From positions 1-64,000 of the forward strand of contig PAPV01000005.1 of assembly GCA_002709075.1 (NCBI GenBank): DNA of 64,000 bases. Direction: 5' to 3'. Origin of the DNA: Rhodospirillaceae bacterium (GTDB lineage: Bacteria > Pseudomonadota > Alphaproteobacteria > MPNO01 > UBA2964). Made by a program: the position numbers and the translations under genes. Positions 46,306 through 55,367 of the stretch are shown one piece after another. Positions within the stretch are counted from its first letter, which is position 1; every line of letters starts with the position of its first letter. Under the pieces are notes generated by a model. It was not told where the DNA came from. It searched no databases and saw only the letters and a list, made by a program, of their open reading frames with translations.

Positions 46306-47280
46306 ATGTCGATCAATATTGTTGAATGCCTTACAGAAGCATTTTTCCCAGAATTACCAAATTTTTACTCCGGGAAAGTTCGGGACTCCTATGATCTGCC
46401 TGATGGACGGCGAGTGATGATTTCAACAGATCGACAGTCGGCATTTGACCAAATATTGGCTGCGGTGCCTTACAAAGGACAGGTCTTAAACCAGACTGCC
46501 CGTTTTTGGTTTGAGCAAACAGTAGATATTTGCCCTAACCATGTCCTTAGTTATCCTGATAAGAATGTGCTTATAGCAAAAAAACTTCAAATGTTACCAG
46601 TTGAGATGGTGGTACGTGACTACTTAACTGGTTCGACCGAAACCAGCATTTGGCCAATGTATAAAATTGGCAATCGAAATATGTATGGATTAAAATTCCC
46701 GGATGATCTTATAAAAAATCAAAAATTACCGAAGACTATTGTCACGCCAACGACCAAGGCAGCATATGATGCACATGATAAACCTATTTCTCCTGACGAA
46801 ATAATAAGAACTGGGTTGTTAAATAAGAGCCAGTGGAAAAGTTTGAAGGATATAAGTCTTGCCCTTTTTGCACGTGGTCGTGAGATTGCCGCAGGAAATG
46901 GCTTAATATTGGTCGACACTAAATACGAGTTTGGGCTTTCTAGCGACGGATGCATAGTTGTAGCGGATGAAATTCACACTCCGGACTCAAGCCGCTACTG
47001 GTATGCTAACTCTTATAAAGAATGTTTCAAAGCAGGACGAGAGCCTATTAGCCTTGATAAAGAGTTTTTGAGGCTATGGATTACTAAACGGTGCGATCCC
47101 TACACTGATTTAATCCCAGATATTCCTATTGAAACAGTGAAAGAATTTAGCAATCGTTACATACATCTTTATGAGAGAGTAACTGGACAAACTTTCGAAA
47201 ATTCACAAATAACAACGCCTATTATTGACCGCATTCGAAAAAATCTCTCAAGAGTTCTTCCAGAGTTTTTTGCCCACTAG
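46306..47280 (+). CDS. purC: SAICAR synthetase, long form
   Basis: A 324-aa enzyme (327 if GTG 46297 is used) joining aspartate to CAIR in purine synthesis. YSGKVRDSYDLPDGRRVMI (about 20-38) is the ATP-binding start, then STDRQSAFDQ, VVRDYLTGST (about 105-114) and LVDTKYEFG (about 204-212). E. coli PurC has 237 residues; this one is closer in length to yeast Ade1-type enzymes. AAAGGAGG lies three bases before the GTG and 12 before the ATG, so the start is open. It is divergent from purB and separate from purSQL. Confidence 0.93.
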   Translation: MSINIVECLTEAFFPELPNFYSGKVRDSYDLPDGRRVMISTDRQSAFDQILAAVPYKGQVLNQTARFWFEQTVDICPNHVLSYPDKNVLIAKKLQMLPVEMVVRDYLTGSTETSIWPMYKIGNRNMYGLKFPDDLIKNQKLPKTIVTPTTKAAYDAHDKPISPDEIIRTGLLNKSQWKSLKDISLALFARGREIAAGNGLILVDTKYEFGLSSDGCIVVADEIHTPDSSRYWYANSYKECFKAGREPISLDKEFLRLWITKRCDPYTDLIPDIPIETVKEFSNRYIHLYERVTGQTFENSQITTPIIDRIRKNLSRVLPEFFAH

Positions 47281-47351
47281 GAAAAGAAGACGAACATCGG
47301 ATATAATACGAATTTATTGAGCCATCCAATAAGTTATTAAAATTAATTGTG

Positions 47352-47954
47352 TCAAAATTTTTGTGCTACTATATGAAAGATATGCCAGTGTTTATAATAC
47401 CCTCTTGGAGTTTTGCTGTCTTCTTCTTCTTCCCTAAATAATTCGACGTTTAGTGATTTAAGAAGTGCCATAATCTCAGAGTGAGAAAAAAAAGTCATTC
47501 TAGGATTTCCGAACCAGCTATCGCGTTCTCCATAAAGTTGACAAGCTATTCTCCCACCCGTGATAAGCGAAGAAAGTATATTTTCCCAAAGTGCAGGGAA
47601 TTTGTTGGGCGGAACTAGCGGCAGTGCAAAGCTAGAGTTTACTAAATGAACGGGTGAAGGGAATAATGTTTCCTCGAACCTCGAGCAGATCGTTCTAATA
47701 CTGGCCTTTGCAGGGATGTCTGTTCTTTGCATTAAGCCCTCGATAGCGGTTATTTCAGAATCTATCGCTGTAACTCGCCATTGGTTGAGTAAAAGTTCTA
47801 TTGTATCCCTTCCACTGCCACAGCCGAGATCTATGGCATCATATGGTTCTGCGAGAAATGTTTCAGTTTCAAATTGTTTTATTGCGAACTTGAGTGTTTC
47901 GCGGGGTTTTCTGTTACCCGTTATACTGTAGTAATTCTTCCACTTAGAATTCAT
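47352..47954 (-). CDS. SAM-dependent methyltransferase, class I
   Basis: A 200-aa methyltransferase when started at ATG 47954 (217 aa from 48005, whose first 17 residues look non-native). The SAM motif I is AIDLGCGSGRDTIELL (about 39-54), followed by an acidic residue in VTAIDSE. NSSFALPLVPP (about 106-116) is motif IV with an unusual sequence, and RIACQLYGERDSWFG follows. It resembles small-molecule (TehB/thiopurine-like) methyltransferases; the substrate is unknown. Single-gene leftward unit, convergent with purC. Confidence 0.75.
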   Translation of the reverse strand: MNSKWKNYYSITGNRKPRETLKFAIKQFETETFLAEPYDAIDLGCGSGRDTIELLLNQWRVTAIDSEITAIEGLMQRTDIPAKASIRTICSRFEETLFPSPVHLVNSSFALPLVPPNKFPALWENILSSLITGGRIACQLYGERDSWFGNPRMTFFSHSEIMALLKSLNVELFREEEEDSKTPRGYYKHWHIFHIVAQKF

Positions 47955-48179
47955 AGAACTATCTTTCTTAAAAAATAAGATTTTGTGAATAATTTTTTCA
48001 AACACAATTTACCTTTTTAATTACAGCGCTACTCATGAAGACCATGGCTTTTTAAGAAGAAAACAAACTTGCTAGGCTTGTTTTAAACTGCTTTTAAAGT
48101 CAATTACAACAAGCTATAAAATGTTTATATGGAACAGATTGTAAACTTGTTTAGCAATATTTTTATTCGGTGAAAATTT

Positions 48180-48800
48180 TTGACGGAATATCTCACTAAT
48201 TTTGAAATTTGGCCTATAATTCAAGTTATTATTATTGACCTAGTGCTTGCTGGTGACAATGCAATTGTGGTTGGTATGGCTGCCGCGGCTGTAGACCCGG
48301 TTTATAGAAAAAAAGTAATTTTTCTCGGTATCGGGTTAGCTGTGATAATGCGAATTATTTTTGCGGCGTTGACAATACAACTTCTTGGTATTGTCGGTCT
48401 AACATTTGTAGGCGGTTTATTGCTGTTTTGGGTTTGCTGGAAGCTTCTCTTAGATTTGCAAGCTCAAAAGTCCAATAAGAAAGGGAATGTATTAGAATCC
48501 AAACATATTCCAACTGCAAAGAGGAAATCAGTATCTTCGGCTATTTTTCAGGTTGCAGTAGCAGATATTTCGATGTCACTGGACAATGTTTTAGCAGTTG
48601 CTGGAGTGGCGGATGATAATATTACAGTATTGATTATAGGGCTTGGTTTGTCTGTTATCTTGATGGGGGTTGGTGCAAGCCTTATTGCGAAGATCTTGGA
48701 AAGGAATCAGTGGGTAGGGTACGTGGGCCTTCTTCTTATAGTCTATGTCGCAATCGGCATGGTTTGGCGTGGAGGTGCAGAGTTGGGAAACTACCTGTAG
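48180..48800 (+). CDS. TerC/YjbE-family membrane protein, likely metal exporter
   Basis: A 206-aa inner-membrane protein with about seven helices. Two repeated acidic motifs IDLVLAGDNAIVVG (about 19-32) and ADISMSLDNVLAVAG (about 127-141) form the metal site of the TerC superfamily. Members of the YjbE/MeeY group export Mn2+ to load secreted enzymes. The start is TTG 48180; no ATG suits the conserved N-terminus and only CGGTGA is upstream. No Mn riboswitch (yybP-ykoY) was recognised in the 180 bases before it. Single gene, rightward. Confidence 0.85.
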   Translation: MTEYLTNFEIWPIIQVIIIDLVLAGDNAIVVGMAAAAVDPVYRKKVIFLGIGLAVIMRIIFAALTIQLLGIVGLTFVGGLLLFWVCWKLLLDLQAQKSNKKGNVLESKHIPTAKRKSVSSAIFQVAVADISMSLDNVLAVAGVADDNITVLIIGLGLSVILMGVGASLIAKILERNQWVGYVGLLLIVYVAIGMVWRGGAELGNYL

Positions 48801-49155
48801 GTTTTTTAAACAGACTTTTTGTGTCAAACTCAGTAAACAAAAAAATAAATATTTTTCATTAGACCGAACAACTTGTTTCCTTTCTTTAGCTAATCCATAA
48901 ACGATCATTAGCGTAATTACGCTCTATATTTCTAACCGTGTTTACAAAACACTTATTGTGCCGTTAACTTTTATATTTTCGTTGGTGGTGGTTTTTTAAA
49001 AATTTAGATTTTTATAAAATGCTTGTTAAAATCTCTTTAATGAAAATTGTTTGTATTTCTGCCATCTTCCCATTATTAGGTGATTGTCTCAGTTAAATCT
49101 GGAAAATTTTTTGATAAATGTAAATTTTATATAATTTTTTTCCTCGTGACACTGT
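48801..49155. other. Convergent intergenic region, nothing seen
   Basis: About 350 bases of AT-rich DNA between the convergent TerC-type and map genes. No gene remnant, RNA or clear terminator was recognised. Confidence 0.5.
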
Positions 49156-49959
49156 TTAATAAGGTGGGCAATTCAGTCCCCTTTGTGAAAGTGTAAAAAT
49201 TTCACATCCATTTGAGGTTACCCCTAAAGAGTGTTCAAATTGAGCGGATAATGATTTATCCCTGGTAACCGCAGTCCACCCATCTGCTAAAATCTTACAA
49301 TCTGGTTTGCCCGCGTTTATCATTGGCTCAATAGTAAAGAACATTCCTTCTACTAACTCGGGGCCTTCCCCAGGGCGACCGTAGTGCAAAATGCTAGGGG
49401 GGGTGTGGAAAACTCGGCCGAGTCCGTGACCACAAAAGTCTTTTACCACAGAAAATCTTAATGGTTCGATGTAGGACTGAATTGTATAGCCAATGTCACC
49501 AAGAGTAATTCCAGGGCGCACTATATCAATTGCCTTCATCAAGCTATTATAAGTTGCTTGGATAAGTCGTTCAGCCTTTTTATTAATTTTTCCGACAGGA
49601 AACATCCGACTCGAGTCGCCGTGCCAGCCATCAACGATTGGTGTCACATCAATATTAATAATATCTCCGTCATGCAGCACACGGTTCCCTGGAATACCAT
49701 GGCACACTACATGATTTATCGAGGTGCAAATAGATTTCGGAAAACCTTTGTAATTTAGGGGGGCTGGTATTGCACCATGTTCAATTGTGTATTCGTAGCA
49801 GATTTTATCTAATACATCCGTTGTTACCCCTGGCTCAACAAATGGAACAATATAATCGAGAAGATCAGCAGCTAGCTGGCCGGCTTTCCGCATCCCTTTG
49901 AATCCGTCTTCATCATGGATTGTGAACTGTGAGTTGGTGGATCTGACTGTTTCATTCAT
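49156..49959 (-). CDS. map: Methionine aminopeptidase, type I
   Basis: A 267-aa metalloprotease removing N-terminal Met from new proteins. Metal ligands: Asp in INIDVTPIVDGWHGDSSRMF (about 105-124, two Asp), His in KDFCGHGLGRVFHTPPSI (about 172-189), and Glu in GMFFTIEPMIN (about 206-216) with a further Glu near SAQFEHSLGVT. The ATG 49959 is preferred over 50001, whose extra 14 residues are not typical. A type I enzyme without the zinc-finger extension. Single-gene unit. Confidence 0.94.
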   Translation of the reverse strand: MNETVRSTNSQFTIHDEDGFKGMRKAGQLAADLLDYIVPFVEPGVTTDVLDKICYEYTIEHGAIPAPLNYKGFPKSICTSINHVVCHGIPGNRVLHDGDIINIDVTPIVDGWHGDSSRMFPVGKINKKAERLIQATYNSLMKAIDIVRPGITLGDIGYTIQSYIEPLRFSVVKDFCGHGLGRVFHTPPSILHYGRPGEGPELVEGMFFTIEPMINAGKPDCKILADGWTAVTRDKSLSAQFEHSLGVTSNGCEIFTLSQRGLNCPPY

Positions 49960-50437
49960 TATAATTCTTTTATTAGTTTTTATATTTTGTTGGCATCGCA
50001 CGTTTTAATACCGACGGCAAGAAACACTTTATTAACTACCTATGATGGACAAAGTATATTTCTTTCAATTTGCTTCTTTTTTCTTAGGTCTTATAATCGT
50101 TTTAATACTTTATAATAATTTTTAACATAAATTCTTTTTTATCAAAGAATATTCACCTCAAAGAATAGTTATAATATTACAGAACATCAAAAAAGTCGTT
50201 TGCGTGATTTGAAATCAGTAAAGATTATAAAGTTGAGTGTTTTGTTGATTTTTCGAAATCGCGAGGATAATATTTCATGAAACGGTAGTCCTGAATATCC
50301 GCTTGTTTTACTTCATTAATTTTGTTTGTGTTCATTTGTGGGACAGTGTTCGAATGGATAGAATTATGCAATACACTTACTCTTAGGAGGCCTCGGAAAC
50401 ATAGGTGTGAAAATGTTAGATATGTTAGATTACCATT
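49960..50437. other. Divergent intergenic region
   Basis: About 480 bases of AT-rich DNA between map (leftward) and the CinA-type gene (rightward). It must hold both promoters. No RNA or gene remnant was recognised; TAGGAGG at about 50385 is not next to a start in any useful frame. Confidence 0.4.
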
Positions 50438-51241
50438 ATGACTGAAACCCGTATATATACCGCAAGCCTGATTCTTATTGGTAACGAGCTTCTATCAGGC
50501 CGTACTCAAGATAAAAACCTCACATTTATAGCCAAGGGTTTGAACGAAATTGGAATTAGCATGTTAGCTGCTTACGTAATTCCAGATGTTAGAGAAACCA
50601 TAATTAACTTGTTAAATGAAGTGAGAACAAAGTACGATTACGTTTTTACCACGGGCGGTATTGGTCCTACTCATGATGATATAACCACCGAATGTGTGGC
50701 TGCAGCATTTGGAGTGGGAACATATGTTGACGAAGAGACGGCAGAGCTTCTGACCAAGCGTATTCAGGCACGCGGAGAAATAATGAATCCAGCTCGATTG
50801 AGAATGGCAACCTTCCCACAAGGCTCAGAACTCTTGAAAAATGAAGTGAGTGCAGCACCCGGTTACAAACTTGAAAATGTTTTTGTTATGGCAGGCGTGC
50901 CCCGTATCATGCAATTAATGTTTAGGGAGGCAAAAAAACATTTGCGAGGAGGTCAGATTATAAAATCTCGTGGTGCGGTCACTGATATAGGTGAAGGAAC
51001 GATTGCAGCTCCTTTAGCGGAATTGCAAAAGCGTTATCCAATGATTGATATTGGATCTTATCCACAAATGCGGCAAAATGTCGGTTTTCGAGTATCTATT
51101 GTTTTGCGAGGCACAAATGAGCATATTCTCAATCGTGCGCATGAAGAATTAATGGGATTTTTGCATGATCTTGGAGGTAATCCAATTGAAGAAGATCCAC
51201 AAACCACACAAGGTTCTGCAGAACCTGAGGATTTAAAATGA
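50438..51241 (+). CDS. Molybdopterin-binding (CinA N-terminal-type) protein
   Basis: A 267-aa protein of the MoaB/Mog fold as in the N-terminal half of CinA: LILIGNELLSGRTQDKN (about 12-28), TTGGIGPTHDDITTE (about 71-85), then MATFPQGSELL and APGYKLENVFVMAGVP (about 144-159). The C-terminal nicotinamide-nucleotide amidase domain of full CinA is missing, which is common in alphaproteobacteria. Related stand-alone proteins may have ADP-ribose pyrophosphatase activity. The stop overlaps the next small gene by four bases (ATGA). Confidence 0.88.
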   Translation: MTETRIYTASLILIGNELLSGRTQDKNLTFIAKGLNEIGISMLAAYVIPDVRETIINLLNEVRTKYDYVFTTGGIGPTHDDITTECVAAAFGVGTYVDEETAELLTKRIQARGEIMNPARLRMATFPQGSELLKNEVSAAPGYKLENVFVMAGVPRIMQLMFREAKKHLRGGQIIKSRGAVTDIGEGTIAAPLAELQKRYPMIDIGSYPQMRQNVGFRVSIVLRGTNEHILNRAHEELMGFLHDLGGNPIEEDPQTTQGSAEPEDLK

Positions 51242-51438
51242 ATTGGCAGCCCGTGTTGTTGGGTGTCACCCTCGGTGCTGGACTTTGGATCGCGTTTTCC
51301 GGCCTCCGTCGTATGTTTAATAACAAATTGTCCGAAAACGAACGGAAAAAGGGCTTTTGGCCGATGAATGCGGGATTTGCTCTTGCTTGCCTCTCAATGT
51401 ATCTAATGGGACGTTTCAGCGAAACTGGTGGCGGATAG
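51238..51438 (+). CDS. Small two-helix membrane protein
   Basis: A 66-aa protein with two hydrophobic segments (about 4-22 and 43-58) joined by a charged loop (FNNKLSENERKKGFW). Start and stop form an ATGA overlap with the CinA-type gene, which makes it a real coupled gene despite its size. No family recognised. Possibly an inner-membrane accessory protein of unknown role. Confidence 0.65.
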   Translation: MNWQPVLLGVTLGAGLWIAFSGLRRMFNNKLSENERKKGFWPMNAGFALACLSMYLMGRFSETGGG

Positions 51439-51788
51439 CCTTTAACTGTAAATTAATGGTATTTCTCCGATATTATTTTGAGAAATTGTTTCGTGCAGGT
51501 AGGTTACGTACCCGTCAGGATATAGTTTTAGAGAATAATTAAATATTCAAATTTTTTAAACGGTAGGTGAAGAAAATTTTATTGAAGTATTGTTTTGATT
51601 GAAGTTGATTGATTGGGAACGATCAAACATACGCAGATGTTTGGCGTTTTGCTATCAATCTTATATCGAATTTTACGTATTTTATGGTCCTCAGATCTTA
51701 GAAACTATCAGATAACTCAATCTGTCCTAGTATTTACTAGACATGTGAATTTTGTGCGTGCAGTTCAAACTGCCGAAAGGGCAAATGC
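51439..51788. other. Intergenic region upstream of the MFS pair
   Basis: About 350 bases of AT-rich DNA. A 60-codon frame with a TTG start (51613-51795) lacks a ribosome site and runs into the next gene. No other element was recognised. Confidence 0.45.
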
Positions 51789-53048
51789 ATGGTAATAAAA
51801 AATAACGTAAAAAGTGCCTTCGGAGCGTGGACCCAAAGAAATTATGCATGGTACATGGGTGGCGCTTCGGTTTCTTTATTTGGAATGTGGGCTCAGCGTA
51901 TTGCAGTTGCGTGGTTAGCTTGGGAGCTAACTCGTTCTGAACTGTGGTTAGGTTTGATAGCTTTTGCAGATCTCTTTCCGACAGTTATAATTACTCCAAT
52001 AGCTGGAGCAATAGCTGACCGAACAAATCGTTTATGGATGTCGCGGATTAGCATTTTCCTCGCCGGTTGCCAAGCGTTTATGCTTGCATGGATGGCGTAC
52101 AACGGTTATTTGACCGAAGCTTCTGATGTATGGTGGCTATTCTTTCTTTCTTTGTTTCTTGGAATCGTTATGGCCTTTGCTACCGCCGCTAGATTGTCAA
52201 TGGTTCCATTATTGATAGAGCCCGATTTTTTGCCCTCTGCATTGGCTAATGATGCAGCAATTTTTAATAGTGCTCGGGTTGTGGGACCGATGCTTGCGGC
52301 ACTTATAATATCTACTTGGAATGCTGGCACCGCATTTTTGCTAAATGGTTTTGTTTTCATGATTTTTGTTTGTTGTTTGATGGTAGTAAGGCTTCTTCGT
52401 AATGAGTCCAAGAGCAGTCCTAGTGGCAATGTGATAGCTGATACTATAGAGGGTATGCGTGCTGCGGCTGTACACCAGGGTATTGGGCCAATGTTGATTG
52501 TACTGTCTGCTGTTGCCATTGGTGTAAAATCATTCTTTGATCTATTACCTGCTGTCTCAGATGAAGTTTTTAATGCTGGAGTAGATGGTTTTGCGCACCT
52601 CGCTGCTGCGGGCGGTTTCGGGGCTGTATCAGCCGCAATTTGGTTAGCAATGCGCGGAAGTTTAGAGGGATTAACCTCAATAACATTAGGTGCAATGGCT
52701 ATTGGAATGGCTGGAATTTCACTGATGTGTGCGACAGATAATATATGGATCGGTTTGCTTGGTTCATTCTTTGGAGGGGTAGCTGTGACTTTATGCGGAA
52801 CGGGGACCCAAACACTGATGCAAAATGCTGTAGAGGGTCATCTCCGTGGTCGTATAATGTCAATTTATGGAATGTTACACCGCGGCGCCCCCGCCGTTGG
52901 TGCGCTTACAATGGGGGCTGCAGCTGAAATCTTTGGAGTGCAATGGGCATTAATCACTACTTGTACAATTGTTTGTGCCCCGGTGCTTTTGTGGGCATGG
53001 CCACGCAGAACAAAAATCGCCAAAGCCCTTGAGAATAACGAATACTAA
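51789..53048 (+). CDS. MFS transporter, EntS-like paralogue 2
   Basis: A 419-aa permease with twelve predicted helices. Near the start, SLFGMWAQRIAVAWLAWELT (about 29-48); loop 2-3 signature GAIADRTNRLWMSR (about 76-89); ATAARLSMVPLL (about 130-141); GTQTLMQNAV and RGRIMSIYGML (about 337-366). It shares these blocks with the next gene and with the permease at 23834, so the three are one subfamily. Such permeases export small molecules; the substrate is unknown. It lies 67 bases upstream of its tandem copy. Confidence 0.88.
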   Translation: MVIKNNVKSAFGAWTQRNYAWYMGGASVSLFGMWAQRIAVAWLAWELTRSELWLGLIAFADLFPTVIITPIAGAIADRTNRLWMSRISIFLAGCQAFMLAWMAYNGYLTEASDVWWLFFLSLFLGIVMAFATAARLSMVPLLIEPDFLPSALANDAAIFNSARVVGPMLAALIISTWNAGTAFLLNGFVFMIFVCCLMVVRLLRNESKSSPSGNVIADTIEGMRAAAVHQGIGPMLIVLSAVAIGVKSFFDLLPAVSDEVFNAGVDGFAHLAAAGGFGAVSAAIWLAMRGSLEGLTSITLGAMAIGMAGISLMCATDNIWIGLLGSFFGGVAVTLCGTGTQTLMQNAVEGHLRGRIMSIYGMLHRGAPAVGALTMGAAAEIFGVQWALITTCTIVCAPVLLWAWPRRTKIAKALENNEY

Positions 53049-53115
53049 TTTTGTTCAGTTAAATAAGTCGGTATGAAGAAACGATTGCATACAAAACAGT
53101 GTTGGATGTTGGTTT

Positions 53116-54378
53116 ATGGCTTCAGAAAGAACTAAAAAACCCGTTGCCTTTCGCGTCATCATGCAAAAAACCTATGGTTTATACACGGCTGGAAGTACAA
53201 TTTCATTATTTGGGATGTGGGCGCACAAGCTTGCTACCGCATGGCTTGCTTGGGAGTTAACGAAGTCAAGTTTTTGGGTGGGGTTAGTTGCTTTCTCTGA
53301 ACTTGTTCCAACTTTGTTATTAACGCCGTTTGCCGGTGTCTTAGTGGAACGCTATGACCGGTTAAGATTGATAAGAATTAGCCAATTTTGTGGGATGATT
53401 CAATCACTCGCACTCGCCTTGATGGTTTTAACAGGCCAAATGTCAGAATATCATGACATTTATTGGCTTATTGTTTGGACTGTCTTCCTTGGTATCGTAT
53501 GGTCCTTGAATACTGCGGCGAGATTGTCTGTTGTGCCTAATCTTGTTTTACGTGATGACGTACCATCTGCAGTTGCAATGAATTCAGCGATATTTAATTT
53601 AGCCCGAGTTATAGGTCCTGCTCTTGGTGGCTGGCTTATTTTTAGAGGTGGTGTAGGAGAAGCATTTCTATTCAACAGCGTGACTTATATTTTTTTTATT
53701 ATCGCTCTATTTCTGATAAAACCAGTGCGAGATGATCGCCGTCCAGCTACCGGAAGAAGTATAATTAGCCAAGCTGCTGATGGCATTCATTATGCATCAC
53801 ACCATCCAGGAATTGGTCCTTTGCTTGTTGTTTTAATAGCAATGGCCTTGGGTGGTAAATCACTACTGGAGCTTATGCCAGAATTTGTTGATAAAGTTTT
53901 TCACACTGGTGAAGTTGGCCTCGGATACCTTTTCTCTGCGGCGGGAGCAGGTGGTCTTTTTGCAGCTGTTTGGTTGACTGCTCGAGGCAGAGTTGAAGGT
54001 CTGACAACCATTTCAATTGGTGCTTTATTTGCAACAGCGATTGCTGTTTTCTCTTTCGTAATAACAGAATCGTTCTTTGTTGCATTAATATCAGTGTTCC
54101 TTTTAGGTGTTACTGGAATATGTGGTGGTACTTCGACCCAGACATTGATGCAACACGCAGTGGATGAAAACCTGAGGGGCCGTGTAATGAGTCTCTATGG
54201 TATGATAAATCGAGGTGCACCAGCTCTAGGCGCTTTAGCTATGGGTGCACTTGCTGAGGTATTTGGCATTCGTTATGCAGTAGCGATTGGCAGTGCCGTA
54301 TGCATTTTAGTTTGGATATGGGTGTTACCTAAAACATCTGCCCTGCGCAGCATTCTTGAAACCAAACAAAATCGTTAG
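53116..54378 (+). CDS. MFS transporter, EntS-like paralogue 3
   Basis: A 420-aa permease, tandem paralogue of the preceding gene. SLFGMWAHKLATAWLAWELT near residue 30-49, FAGVLVERYDRLRLIRIS (loop 2-3), NTAARLSVVPNLVL, STQTLMQHAV and RGRVMSLYGMINRGAPALGA. The loop 2-3 signature has V-E-R in place of the usual D-R pair. Both genes of the pair are intact, so either they carry different substrates or they form a duplicated efflux pair. About 700 bases without a gene follow. Confidence 0.88.
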   Translation: MASERTKKPVAFRVIMQKTYGLYTAGSTISLFGMWAHKLATAWLAWELTKSSFWVGLVAFSELVPTLLLTPFAGVLVERYDRLRLIRISQFCGMIQSLALALMVLTGQMSEYHDIYWLIVWTVFLGIVWSLNTAARLSVVPNLVLRDDVPSAVAMNSAIFNLARVIGPALGGWLIFRGGVGEAFLFNSVTYIFFIIALFLIKPVRDDRRPATGRSIISQAADGIHYASHHPGIGPLLVVLIAMALGGKSLLELMPEFVDKVFHTGEVGLGYLFSAAGAGGLFAAVWLTARGRVEGLTTISIGALFATAIAVFSFVITESFFVALISVFLLGVTGICGGTSTQTLMQHAVDENLRGRVMSLYGMINRGAPALGALAMGALAEVFGIRYAVAIGSAVCILVWIWVLPKTSALRSILETKQNR

Positions 54379-55083
54379 TGGATATGGTTTAGGACACATA
54401 TTGAAAAAAATAATAGAAACTATGAGTTAGCCCTGAATGAATTCTGGTTCCAAATAAGGGTCATATTATCCGCCTATCAATGTTTTCGTTTATATAAATC
54501 CTTAAGATGATAACTCATTAGGCTTTAGATGATTTACCTTGCCATTCGTTTATTGGAATTTACAAATGTAAGTACCAATTTAAACCAGGATCTAATAAAG
54601 AGTCTTACTTTTTAATCATCACTGGGATATGTAACAAAATCAGATTTATTAATACTAATTTGGAGTAAGTAAATTGAATAAATGGTATAAAAATCTTTTG
54701 AACTATTGCAAAAAAAGTACAGTGTGGAATGACCATTGGGATGACCGGATATATACCAATATCCAATCAAAAACACAGATTGAACAGATTAAAAGGTAAT
54801 ATTCTTCTCTCTGTTCATATTTGTTATGTCTATGGAAGCTCGCCGTTTGGCCTTTATTCTTTTTTACGTTTAAACCTCTTCCACCTTTTAGGTCCTCCTG
54901 ATAAATTAACCTCTTTAATTCTTTACTGTTCATAGGAATCCTTAGGAACTATTGTGAAGATATGAAAAATAAGTCAAATTTTTCCGACTCTGTGGTACGA
55001 ATTTGAAAGAGAAATAGTAAAAAATAACAGGTGCTTTCTACCAAAAATTATATAAGTAACTGTTTTTTTGAGTAAAAATAGAT
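54379..55083. other. Intergenic region before tRNA-Leu
   Basis: About 700 bases, AT-rich. A minus-strand frame (54703-54933) starts MNSKELKRLIYQEDLKGGRG, but its second half is hydrophobic and random-looking, and there is no ribosome site; I do not call it a gene. The tRNA promoter should lie near the right end. Confidence 0.45.
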
Positions 55084-55171
55084 GCGGGCGTGGTGGAATT
55101 GGTAGACACAAGGGACTTAAAATCCCTCGATCGATAAGATCGTGCCGGTTCAAGTCCGGCCGCCCGCACCA
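55084..55171 (+). tRNA. tRNA-Leu, anticodon TAA (reads UUA/UUG)
   Basis: A complete class II tRNA. Acceptor arm GCGGGCG (55084-55090) pairs with CGCCCGC (55161-55167), discriminator A, and CCA is encoded (55169-55171). The D arm has TGGTGGAATTGGTAGACA, the anticodon stem is AGGGA/TCCCT with loop CTTAAAA and anticodon TAA at 55118-55120, the long variable arm is CGATC...GATCG, and the T arm is CCGGTTCAAGTCCGG. All arms pair. No integrase or duplicated 3' end was seen beside it. Confidence 0.98.
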
Positions 55172-55367
55172 CTTTTTCAAAATCATTCCAGCTACTTTTT
55201 TGCGGTGCGGGAAGACAACTCAATTGTTATGCATATTAAGAAGTTATCCCATTTATTCTTCGGTTCGTTAGGCTAGAACATCCGCTTAGGCATTTCAGCG
55301 ATATGTATTAAATGGCAAGCACCTTTAATACGCAAACCCATTATTTTGTACGAGAGTATATTGAATA

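Noticed and set aside
48000-48180. Possible yybP-ykoY (manganese) riboswitch ahead of the TerC/YjbE gene
   Set aside because: I searched for the paired core and found no convincing structure.
51613-51795. 60-codon frame with a TTG start before the MFS pair
   Set aside because: No ribosome binding site and it overlaps the true start of the MFS gene.
54703-54933. Minus-strand open frame starting MNSKELKRLIYQEDL
   Set aside because: The first half looks protein-like, but the second half is random and hydrophobic, with no ribosome site and no family recognised.
55084-55171. tRNA-Leu as an integration site for a mobile element
   Set aside because: No integrase gene and no repeat of the tRNA 3' end seen nearby.
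55306-55331. Hairpin (TATTAAA with TTTAATA plus GG/CC) downstream of the HupE gene
   Set aside because: It has a bulge and is not followed by a T tract on either strand, so I do not call it a terminator.
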